Below, piece by piece: positions 52,959 to 62,547 of a DNA stretch of 64,000 nt. The position numbers and the translations under genes were made by a program. The notes beneath the pieces were generated by a model that made no database searches, was not told the origin of the DNA, and saw nothing but the letters and a program-made list of their open reading frames with translations. Location of the stretch: NCBI GenBank assembly GCA_004005435.1, contig RZWH01000002.1:682001-746000 (forward strand), in the 5' to 3' direction. This DNA comes from Rhodobacteraceae bacterium CCMM004 (GTDB lineage: Bacteria > Pseudomonadota > Alphaproteobacteria > Rhodobacterales > Rhodobacteraceae). Numbering within the stretch: the stretch's first letter is position 1; the number at the start of each line of letters is the position of its first letter.

Positions 52959-55022
52959 TCAGTAGGCGACCGATGGCAGCCACGTCGTCAGCGCGGGCCA
53001 GAGGAACACCAGCGTCAGGCCCAAGAGCTGCAACAGCACGAAGGGCACGATACCCTTGTAGATGTCGGTCAGGCGCACGCCTTCGGGACAGACCCCTTTG
53101 AGGTAGAACAGCGAGAACCCCACCGGCGGTGTCAGGAACGAGGTCTGGAGCGTCACCGCCACCAGGATGACGAACCAGATCAGCGCCGGTTCGTCGACTT
53201 CGCCGAACCCCGGCACGTCCAGCCCCAGGCCGTTGACGATGGGCCGCATGAGCGGCAGCACGATCAGCGTGATCTCGATCCAGTCGAGGACGAAGCCCAA
53301 CAGGAATACGATCCCGAGGATGAAGATCACCGTGCCCTGGGGCCCGAGGCCGGTGGAGGTCACCATGCTCTCGATCAGCTCGTCTCCGCCCAGTTCGCGC
53401 AAGACGAAGGAGAACAGCGTCGCGCCGAGGAAAATGGCGAAGATATACGCGGTGGTGTTGAAGGTCGCCTTCATCACGTTCCACGTCTTGGCCCAGGTCA
53501 GCTTGCCATACCCCAGCGCCAGGAGCGTCGCCCCGGCCGCGCCGATGCCCGATGCCTCGGTCGGCGTGCAGATGCCTGCAAAGATCGAGCCGAGGACCGC
53601 CAGGATCAGGCCCAGGGGCGGCAGCACGGCGACGATCACGTCGCGGATCACCGCCCAATCGGGCCGCCGCGCGTCGTCGGGCGCAGGTGCCGCCGAGGGC
53701 CGCAGGAGCGCCAGGGCGAAGATGTAGAGCAGGTAGATGACCCCGAGGAGCATCCCCGGCAGCGCTGCGGCCATGAACAGATCGCCCACCGACAGGGCCA
53801 TCTGGTCGGCCATGATCACCAGCATGATCGACGGCGGGATCAGGATGCCCAGCGTCCCCGAGGCGGCAACGACGCCGGTGGCCAAGGTCTTGGAATACCG
53901 GTGCTGCAACATCGCCGGCAGGGACAGAACGCCCAGCAGGACGACCGAGGCGCCGACGATCCCGGTCGAGGCCGCCAGGATGATGCCGATCAGCGTGACG
54001 GTGATCGCCAGGCCCCCGCGGACGGTGCCGAAGAGCCGGGTCATCGCCGTCATCAGCCGCTCGGCCACGCCGGATTCGTCCAGCATGAGCCCCATGAAGA
54101 TAAACATCGGCAGGGCCACCAGGACCGCGTTCGACATCGTCGCATAGACCCGGTTCACCACCGCGCCCAGGGTCAGGTAGTCGAGGCCGGTAAAGGTGTC
54201 CTCCAGCCCCGTCCAAGCCATGTTCCCCATGTCGAAATGATAGGCGAGAAAGGCAAAGACCATGCCGGTCCCGGCCAGGGTCCAGGCGACGGGGAAGCCG
54301 GTGAAGAGCAGGCCGATGAAGGTCAGGAACATCGAGATGACCAGCATCTCTTCGGTGGTCTCGACCAGGGTGCAGAGGCCCGCGGCCACGACCGCCGCGA
54401 CCGCCAGCACGGCCAGGACGATCCACGCCCCCCGCCCTTCGCCGCCGTCCCGCGCAGTCGTCAGCGCGTGAATGTCGTGCATCAGCCGGGCCAGCGCCGC
54501 GACGCCCAAAAGGACGAAGGACACCGGGATCACCGCCTTGAACGCCCAGAGCCAGGGCAGGCCCGTGGCCGAGGACGAGCGTTCGTTGACCCGGTAGCTC
54601 TCGGCGAAATAGTCCCATCCCTGGTCGATCATCAGCCAGATGAAGGGCGCCAGCAGGAACAGGATCCCGGCGATCTCGATCACCCGCTTGACCCGGCCCG
54701 AAAGCTGCATGTGCACCAGATCGACCCGCACGTGGCTGTCGGTGGTCAGGGCGTAGGACACGCCGACCATGGTGACGAGCCCGTAGAGGTGCCACTGAAG
54801 CTCGTCCAGCTTTGGGAAATTGAGGTTGAAGGCATAGCGCAGGACCACCTGGGTCAGGATTGCGGCGACCAGGATCAGGTTCGCCCACATGACCACATGG
54901 CCGATGGACTTGATGGCTGCGTCGAGCGCCCGCGCGGGGCCGAAGGCGTCGGCGTCCGGGTGCTCGGTCAGGGCCTCATAGGTTTCGGCGAGATCGCCAC
55001 GATAGTCAGGCTGCTGAGCCAT
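52959..55022 (-). CDS. dctQM: Fused TRAP transporter permease (DctQ-DctM)
   Basis: 687 aa from MAQQPDYRG, GGAGGAGG upstream. Residues about 40-200 are the four-helix small subunit (LRYAFNLNFPKLDELQWHLYGLV, DSHVRVDLVH). About 225-680 is the large DctM subunit with GFPVAWTLAGTGMVFAF, STGIVGASVVLLGVLSLPAML and LTPPVGFSLFYLKG. Such fused permeases import organic acids using the Na+ gradient together with a periplasmic DctP protein, encoded upstream at 55125. Confidence 0.94.
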   Translation of the reverse strand: MAQQPDYRGDLAETYEALTEHPDADAFGPARALDAAIKSIGHVVMWANLILVAAILTQVVLRYAFNLNFPKLDELQWHLYGLVTMVGVSYALTTDSHVRVDLVHMQLSGRVKRVIEIAGILFLLAPFIWLMIDQGWDYFAESYRVNERSSSATGLPWLWAFKAVIPVSFVLLGVAALARLMHDIHALTTARDGGEGRGAWIVLAVLAVAAVVAAGLCTLVETTEEMLVISMFLTFIGLLFTGFPVAWTLAGTGMVFAFLAYHFDMGNMAWTGLEDTFTGLDYLTLGAVVNRVYATMSNAVLVALPMFIFMGLMLDESGVAERLMTAMTRLFGTVRGGLAITVTLIGIILAASTGIVGASVVLLGVLSLPAMLQHRYSKTLATGVVAASGTLGILIPPSIMLVIMADQMALSVGDLFMAAALPGMLLGVIYLLYIFALALLRPSAAPAPDDARRPDWAVIRDVIVAVLPPLGLILAVLGSIFAGICTPTEASGIGAAGATLLALGYGKLTWAKTWNVMKATFNTTAYIFAIFLGATLFSFVLRELGGDELIESMVTSTGLGPQGTVIFILGIVFLLGFVLDWIEITLIVLPLMRPIVNGLGLDVPGFGEVDEPALIWFVILVAVTLQTSFLTPPVGFSLFYLKGVCPEGVRLTDIYKGIVPFVLLQLLGLTLVFLWPALTTWLPSVAY

Positions 55023-55043
55023 GTCCGTCCTCCTCCAGTCGTG

Positions 55044-55119
55044 CCCGGCGCGCGGCGCCGGGACACGGGACGTCGATGTGGGAAAAGACGGCGCGCCGGG
55101 CCTCGGCACGCCGCCGTCT
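55044..55119 (-). other. Two hairpins between dctP and dctQM genes
   Basis: CCCGGCGC-GCG-GCGCCGGG (55044-55062) and AGACGGCG/CGCCGTCT (55086-55093 with 55112-55119) lie in the 102-base gap after the binding-protein stop. They are placed to stabilise the dctP mRNA or reduce read-through into the permease gene. Confidence 0.55.
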
Positions 55120-55124
55120 GGGGA

Positions 55125-56174
55125 TCAGAACCGGGGGAGAAACGCGTTTTCTTCCCACAGGTCGTATTGGCTGCGGAACGCGGACATGTTCTCGTAGACC
55201 TCGGCGAAGAAGGCGTCGTTGGCGCTCTCTTCGGCGGCGACATCGTTCCACGTGTCGCGGAAGAGTTGCAGCATCTCGGGGCTCCACTTGCGCAACTCGA
55301 CGCCGTTCTCCTCGACGTTTTCCTTGAGCGCGGTGAACTGGAGCGCCTCGCCCTCGGCAAAGCTGTCGGCCATGGACGCCTTGCACGCCTCCGACAGGAT
55401 CGCCTGGTGCTGTTCCGAGGCGTCGTTCCAGACGTCCTTGTTGATCAGCAACTCGAACACCGTCGCCTGCTGGTGCCAGCCGGGAAAGTAGTTGTATTTC
55501 GCGACTTTGTAGAAGCCCAAGCGCTGGTCGATGGCGGGCATGGAGAACTCGGTGGCGTCGATCGCGCCCTTCTCCAGCGCCGGGAAGATCTCACCGCCGG
55601 GCAGCAGAGACGTGGCGACGCCGAGCTTTTCCATCACCTTGCCGCCCAGGCCGAAGAACCGCATCTTGAGACCCTTGAGGTCTTCGGGCCCGTTGATCTC
55701 CTTGGAAAACCAGCCAGAGGTTTCGGGTGCGATCACCGCGCAAGGCAGCACCTTCACGTTGTAGCCGCCCTCGTCGTACATCCGCTGATACAGGTCCAGC
55801 CCGCCGCCGTAGTAGAGCCAGGCCATGTACTCCCCGGCCTCGGGGCCGAAGGGCACCGCCGAGAACAGCGGCGCGGCCGGGATCTTGCCCGCCCAATAGC
55901 CGGCGGTGGTGTAGCCTGCGTTGATCTTGCCCGAGGACACCGCGTCGAGGATCTCGAACGGCGGGACCAGCTTGCCCGGCTCGTAGACCTTCATGCGGAT
56001 GGTGCCGCCGGACATGACCGACACCTCTTCGGCCACGCGCGGGATCGGCGTGCCAAGGCTGGGCAGTTCCGTGGAGAAGGCGACCGGCACCTTCAGCAAG
56101 AGCTTGTCGGCGGCGAGCGCGGGCTGCGCGATGAGGGCGCCTGCGAGACACAGGCCGGTGAGCGTCGACTTCAT
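55125..56174 (-). CDS. dctP: TRAP transporter substrate-binding protein (DctP family)
   Basis: 349 aa with signal peptide (MKSTLTGLCLAGALIAQPALA). DctP features are VMSGGTIRMKVYEPGKLVPPFEILDAVSSGKINAG, LKGLKMRFFGLGGKVMEKLG with the carboxylate-clamping Arg, and GAIDATEFSMPAIDQRLGFYKVAKYNYFPGWHQQA. The EFS/PGWHQ pattern is that of the DctP group binding alpha-keto acids or lactate-like acids, which suits the neighbouring dld. Periplasmic. Confidence 0.93.
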   Translation of the reverse strand: MKSTLTGLCLAGALIAQPALAADKLLLKVPVAFSTELPSLGTPIPRVAEEVSVMSGGTIRMKVYEPGKLVPPFEILDAVSSGKINAGYTTAGYWAGKIPAAPLFSAVPFGPEAGEYMAWLYYGGGLDLYQRMYDEGGYNVKVLPCAVIAPETSGWFSKEINGPEDLKGLKMRFFGLGGKVMEKLGVATSLLPGGEIFPALEKGAIDATEFSMPAIDQRLGFYKVAKYNYFPGWHQQATVFELLINKDVWNDASEQHQAILSEACKASMADSFAEGEALQFTALKENVEENGVELRKWSPEMLQLFRDTWNDVAAEESANDAFFAEVYENMSAFRSQYDLWEENAFLPRF

Positions 56175-56213
56175 GGATGTCCTCCTCCGGGATCATGCGA
56201 CCGCCGGGGGGCG

Positions 56214-56234
56214 GCCATGCAAAAATTGCATGGC
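56214..56234. promoter_or_regulatory. 21-bp palindrome upstream of dctP
   Basis: GCCATGCAA-AAA-TTGCATGGC is a perfect dyad 40 bases upstream of the dctP start. It may be an operator or a 5'-UTR hairpin. Confidence 0.6.
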
Positions 56235-56268
56235 GGTCAATAATGTTGACCACTGATCTAGGTCAACA
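56235..56268. promoter_or_regulatory. Triple TTGACC/GGTCAA half-site cluster
   Basis: GGTCAA (56235-56240), TTGACC (56246-56251) and GGTCAA (56261-56266) alternate in orientation, giving two overlapping inverted repeats; TGTTGACC/GGTCAACA is the longer. Read on the minus strand, the distal half-site could double as a -35 (TTGACC, 17 bases, TTATTG) for dctP, so a bound regulator would block it. Confidence 0.65.
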
Positions 56269-56330
56269 ACTTTATTTACCACTCGCGGTCGCGGTCCTGC
56301 CGGTTGCACAGCGAACTCCAGGCGAACGAT

Positions 56331-56354
56331 CCCGGTATACCGATATATACCGGG
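56331..56354. promoter_or_regulatory. GGTATACC-type palindrome upstream of the FCD regulator
   Basis: CCCGGTATA-CCGATA-TATACCGGG is a perfect 9-bp inverted repeat with a 6-nt spacer. GGTATACC-like sites are common for FCD-type GntR regulators. It lies upstream of a plausible promoter (TTGACG 56369, 16 bases, TAATGT 56391) for the regulator gene. Confidence 0.65.
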
Positions 56355-56418
56355 GATTTGGGGCCCTCTTGACGGAGCTGAGAGGAAAACTAATGTTACC
56401 TCTAACAGGAGACTTGCC

Positions 56419-57228
56419 ATGCCCGCGCTCGACACTTTGTTCGACCCCATCGCCTCCGAATCCGTGGTCGATCTCGTGGCCGCCCAGATCGAGGGCATGA
56501 TCGTCCAGGGGATTCTCAAGGAGGGGATGCGCCTGCCCTCCGAGCGGGACCTGTCCGAACGCTTCGACGTCTCGCGGCCCAAGGTGCGCGACGCGCTCAA
56601 GCGGCTGGAGGGCCAGGGGCTCCTGCATGTGCGCCACGGCGAGGGCACGTTCATCGCCCGGCTGACGGGCGAGGCGATGGCGCCCGCACTGATCGACCTC
56701 TATGCCCGCCACGGTCAGGCGTTCTACGACTATCTGGAATACCGCCGCGAGCAGGAGGCATTCGCCGCGCGCATGGCCGCCCAGCGCGCCACCCCGTCGG
56801 ACCGCGCCGCCATCGAGGCGCTGGTGGACGAGCTGGAGGCGGCTCAGGCCGACAACGATCCCGCCCGGTCCGAGGTCGCCGACGTGACCTTTCACGGGGC
56901 GATCGTGAACGCCAGTCACAACGCCATGCTGATCCACATGATGCGGTCGATCTACGACCTCACCCGCCGCGGGGTGTTCTACAATCGCCGCTACCTGCGC
57001 ACCATCGACGGCACTGGCGAGATGCTTTTGGACCAGCACCGGCAGATCGCCCGCGCGGTGCTGGACGGCGATCCGGCCGAGGCGGAACGGGCCGCGCGCG
57101 ACCATCTGGACTTCGTCGAGCAGTCGTTCCGCGCGGGCCAGGTCCGCGAAGAGCGCGAGGCCTTCGCCCGCAAGCGCAAGCTCGCCGGGACCGCCGCTGT
57201 CGGCCGCGGCGGGTCCACGCGCGGCTGA
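56419..57228 (+). CDS. FCD-type GntR regulator (FadR/LldR-like)
   Basis: 269 aa. N-terminal winged helix (about 20-85): VDLVAAQIEGMIVQGILKEGMRLPSERDLSERFDVSRPKVRDALKRLEGQGLLHVRHGEGTFI. The C-terminal FCD domain has metal ligands in DVTFHGAIVNASHN (Asp, His) and DQHRQIARAVLDGD (His), and later RAARDHLDF (His). Such proteins sense lactate, pyruvate or other organic acids. It is divergent from dctP-dctQM-dld-gatZ and very likely controls them. AGGAG lies before the ATG. Confidence 0.94.
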   Translation: MPALDTLFDPIASESVVDLVAAQIEGMIVQGILKEGMRLPSERDLSERFDVSRPKVRDALKRLEGQGLLHVRHGEGTFIARLTGEAMAPALIDLYARHGQAFYDYLEYRREQEAFAARMAAQRATPSDRAAIEALVDELEAAQADNDPARSEVADVTFHGAIVNASHNAMLIHMMRSIYDLTRRGVFYNRRYLRTIDGTGEMLLDQHRQIARAVLDGDPAEAERAARDHLDFVEQSFRAGQVREEREAFARKRKLAGTAAVGRGGSTRG

Positions 57229-57283
57229 GCGCCGTTGGCGCGGGGGACTTGACGCACGGCCGCGACGCGCCGATGCAAGGGGC

Positions 57284-57745
57284 ATGACGCCTCGCTGGTC
57301 CAGACGCTTCGTCCTGGCCGGGCTGGCGGCGCTGGCGGCGCCGACGGTCCGGGCAGAGGGGCGCGCCATCGTCTCGGCCGCCGAGGCCGCCGCCGGGCTG
57401 GCCGCGGACGACATGGTGGTGATCGACATCCGCGCCCCGCAGGAATGGGCCGAGACCGGAGTGGCCCAGGGGGCTTGGCCGGTGTCGATGCACACCCCCG
57501 ACTTCGCCCCCCGCCTGCGTGCCGCGCTGGACCTGGCGGGCGGCCGCACCGTCGCGCTGATCTGCGCCACCGGAGGGCGCACGGCGTATGTCCAGGACAT
57601 CCTGACCCGCAACGGAGTGCCGGGGGTGGCGGACGTGTCCGAGGGGATGCTGGGCTCGGGCCGCGGCCCGGGCTGGATCGCCGCGGGCCTGCCGGTGGTC
57701 GACGCCGACGCGGCGGTGGAGGCGTTGCCGCAAGAGTTGCGATGA
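57284..57745 (+). CDS. Exported rhodanese-like protein
   Basis: 153 aa. The twin-Arg N-terminus RRFVLAGLAALAAPTVRAEG predicts export. One rhodanese domain with VVIDIRAPQEWAETGVAQGAWPV (CDC25/rhodanese first motif) and active-site loop ICATGGRTAY with Cys, then GVADVSEGM. Periplasmic rhodaneses handle sulfur transfer or phospho-like ligands. It lies just upstream of the copper module; a link is possible but the CueR promoter begins after it. Confidence 0.9.
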   Translation: MTPRWSRRFVLAGLAALAAPTVRAEGRAIVSAAEAAAGLAADDMVVIDIRAPQEWAETGVAQGAWPVSMHTPDFAPRLRAALDLAGGRTVALICATGGRTAYVQDILTRNGVPGVADVSEGMLGSGRGPGWIAAGLPVVDADAAVEALPQELR

Positions 57746-57749
57746 CCCC

Positions 57750-57780
57750 TTGACCCTCCAGTGACTGGAAGGCTTATGTG
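57750..57780 (+). promoter_or_regulatory. CueR-type copper-responsive promoter
   Basis: -35 TTGACC (57750-57755) and -10 near TATGTG (57775-57780) are separated by 19 bases, the long spacer of MerR-family promoters. Between them CCCTCCAGT-G-ACTGGAAGG is a 19-bp dyad with one mismatch, close to CueR sites. It drives copA and, by read-through, cueR. Confidence 0.85.
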
Positions 57781-57807
57781 CCTCTCCGACCGATGACGGA
57801 GGGCACC

Positions 57808-60294
<2,487 letters not shown>

Positions 60295-60304
60295 GGAGGC
60301 CGTC

Positions 60305-60694
60305 ATGAACATCGGAGACGTCGCCGCCCGGTCCGGCCTGCCGCCCAAGACCATCCGCTATTACGAGGAGATCGGCCTCGTCACCCCGGCCCGCGGCGCC
60401 AACGGCTATCGCACCTTCCGCGATGCGGACGTGCACAAGCTGGCCTTCCTCGGCCGGGCGCGGGCCTTAGGCTTCTCCATCGAGGACTGTCGCGCGCTCC
60501 TGCATCTCTGGGAGGATCAGAGCCGCGCCTCGGCCGAGGTCAAGGAGATCGCGCAGCACCATCTGGGCGAGATCGAGCGCAAGATCGCGGGCCTCCAGGA
60601 GATGCGCGCGACCCTGTCGGATCTCGTCCGCTCCTGCGCCGGGGACGACCGCCCCGACTGCCCCATCCTGGAATCGCTCGCCCAACCGAAGTGA
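60305..60694 (+). CDS. cueR: Copper-responsive MerR-family regulator CueR
   Basis: 129 aa. HTH MNIGDVAARSGLPPKTIRYYEEIGL, then the wing and coiled-coil. Cu(I) ligands Cys111 and Cys119 sit in the C-terminal loop SCAGDDRPDCPI, and Ser76 is at the position distinguishing monovalent-metal sensors. It activates copA from the 57750 promoter. Confidence 0.95.
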   Translation: MNIGDVAARSGLPPKTIRYYEEIGLVTPARGANGYRTFRDADVHKLAFLGRARALGFSIEDCRALLHLWEDQSRASAEVKEIAQHHLGEIERKIAGLQEMRATLSDLVRSCAGDDRPDCPILESLAQPK

Positions 60695-60752
60695 GGCGCC
60701 GGAACCCTCCCCCGCGGGAGCCGCGTTTCCGCCCGGAGCGAAGGAGACCCCG

Positions 60753-61508
60753 ATGCCCAAGGACACCGCCGCCCGCACCGCCACGCTCTACCGCATGGCC
60801 ATGGACGACCACCTCTGCCCCTACGGGCTGAAGTCCAAGGACCTGCTGGAGCGCGAGGGCTATACCGTCGACGACCGCCTGCTAACCAGCCGGGAACAGA
60901 CCGACGCCTTCAAGGCCGAGCACGGGGTCGAGACGACGCCCCAGACCTGGATCGGCGACGACCGCATCGGCGGCTACGACGACCTGCGCGTGCACTTCGG
61001 CAAGGACGCGCCGGACGAGGACGACACCACCTATCAGCCGGTGATCGCGCTGTTCTCGGTCGCGGCGCTGATGGCCGTGGCGGTGACGTGGCTGGTGCAG
61101 GGAACGGTCCTGACCGGCCGGACGGTCGAGTGGTTCATCGCCGTCTCGATGGTCCTCCTGGGCCTGCAAAAGCTGAAGGACATCGAGAGTTTCTCGACCA
61201 TGTTCCTCAACTACGACCTGCTGGCGCGACGCTGGGTGCGCTACGGCTATGTCTATCCCTTTGCCGAGACCGGCGCGGGCCTGTTGATGCTGGCCGGGGT
61301 GCTGACCTGGCTGTCGGCGCCGGTCGCGCTGGTCATCGGCACCATCGGCGCGGTGAGCGTGTTCAAGGCCGTCTATATCGACAAGCGCGAGCTGAAATGC
61401 GCCTGCGTCGGCGGCGACTCGAATGTGCCCCTCGGCTTCGTCTCGCTGACCGAGAACGTGATGATGGTGGGCATGGCCCTGTGGATGCTGGGCAAGCTCC
61501 TCACCTGA
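60753..61508 (+). CDS. Glutaredoxin-MauE fusion membrane protein
   Basis: 251 aa. Residues about 8-85 are a glutaredoxin-like fold with CPYG (Cys22) instead of CPYC, plus a TTPQTWIGDDRIGGYDDL GSH-site region. Then four membrane helices (about 95-120, 125-145, 165-200, 225-250) of the MauE/DoxX redox type, with KCACVGGDSNVPLGF before the last helix, a Cys-x-Cys that could bind copper or take part in thiol exchange. Downstream of cueR with a GGAG ribosome site, so probably part of the copper response. Confidence 0.88.
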   Translation: MPKDTAARTATLYRMAMDDHLCPYGLKSKDLLEREGYTVDDRLLTSREQTDAFKAEHGVETTPQTWIGDDRIGGYDDLRVHFGKDAPDEDDTTYQPVIALFSVAALMAVAVTWLVQGTVLTGRTVEWFIAVSMVLLGLQKLKDIESFSTMFLNYDLLARRWVRYGYVYPFAETGAGLLMLAGVLTWLSAPVALVIGTIGAVSVFKAVYIDKRELKCACVGGDSNVPLGFVSLTENVMMVGMALWMLGKLLT

Positions 61509-61518
61509 GGCCGGGGGA

Positions 61519-62547
61519 TCAGTCCCCCTGGCCCCAAATCAGCGTCTGATTGCCCCCGAGCTTGGAATGGCGGAGCGGGCGCCAGTCCTCGGCCAGGGCC
61601 GCCACGCGGGCATCGCCGGTCATCGCCAGCCACGGCTCGAACCACGCCAGGTTGAAGCTCTCCAACTGGTCGCTGCCGTCGAAGTAGCTCTGGACTTCGC
61701 CGGTGATGGCCTCGGTCGCGGCGCCCGTCTCCATATCGGCGACGGTGAAGTCCACGATCCGCCCGAGCGCGCCGTCGCAGCGTTCGGCCACGCGGTATCC
61801 GTGCCGGTCGAGCAGCGCCACGGCCGTCACCAGCGGCGCCACTGCGTGGAGCTGATAGTGATAGGCCAGCCGCCCGCGCGCCATCTCCTGCGGCAGGGCG
61901 CCCTCGGGGGTGGCAGTGCAGAGAATGTATTGCACCGACCAGGCCGACCAGCCGCGCAGCACGGGGTCGCCGGTCAGGTCGGCCACCGCCGCCCCTGCCA
62001 GCGCCGACCAGGCGCGCAGGTTGCCCTGTCGGGCGCCGTCGGGCGCCGTCTCCCAAAACGCCATCTGGCCCAACATGAGCCGGCCCAGCCAGTCGGCCAC
62101 CTCACGCTTGTCCCGGCGCAGGGTGCTGTGCGGCGCGACCTGCCGCATCACCATGCCGAACGACGCCAGCCGCGAGCCCACGGTCAGGTTGGCGGTGCGG
62201 CTCTTGAGGTCCGCAATCGCGTCGGCCCGGGCCCAAGTGACCAGCTGCGCCACGACGCAGTCCGAGACGGCGCGGCGGTCGGTGCCCTCTTCGAAGACCG
62301 TGTTCGCCAGGTCCGCCAGGTCGCGAAGGAAGTCGTCGAGCGGCTCCAGCGCCTCGTCGACCTCGGCGTTGGCATCGGCGTCGATGTCGGACCGGGTCGC
62401 GCTGTCGTCGGCATAGCGGCTGCCGTAGGCGAGGCTGTAGACCGGCTCGGGCGCCGGGGGGCAGATCATGTCATCGGCGCTGGCCAGGGCCGGCGCCACC
62501 GCGGCGAGGCTCAGGGCACCGGCGGCCATCGCGCGCCAGCGCCTCAC
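61519..62547 (-). CDS. algL: Alginate lyase-like protein (AlgL, PL5 type)
   Basis: 342 aa from a GTG overlapping the upstream stop (GTGA). Signal peptide VRRWRAMAAGALSLAAVAPALA, so periplasmic. An alpha-toroid lyase pattern: TANLTVGSRLASFGMVMRQVA, GRLMLGQMAFWET, NLRAWSALAGAAVADLTGD, LAYHYQLHAVAPLVTAVALLDRHG and FNLAWFEPWLAM. AlgL degrades alginate that escapes the secretion complex. The pairing with an AlgK-like gene supports an alginate-type polymer. Confidence 0.85.
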   Translation of the reverse strand: MRRWRAMAAGALSLAAVAPALASADDMICPPAPEPVYSLAYGSRYADDSATRSDIDADANAEVDEALEPLDDFLRDLADLANTVFEEGTDRRAVSDCVVAQLVTWARADAIADLKSRTANLTVGSRLASFGMVMRQVAPHSTLRRDKREVADWLGRLMLGQMAFWETAPDGARQGNLRAWSALAGAAVADLTGDPVLRGWSAWSVQYILCTATPEGALPQEMARGRLAYHYQLHAVAPLVTAVALLDRHGYRVAERCDGALGRIVDFTVADMETGAATEAITGEVQSYFDGSDQLESFNLAWFEPWLAMTGDARVAALAEDWRPLRHSKLGGNQTLIWGQGD

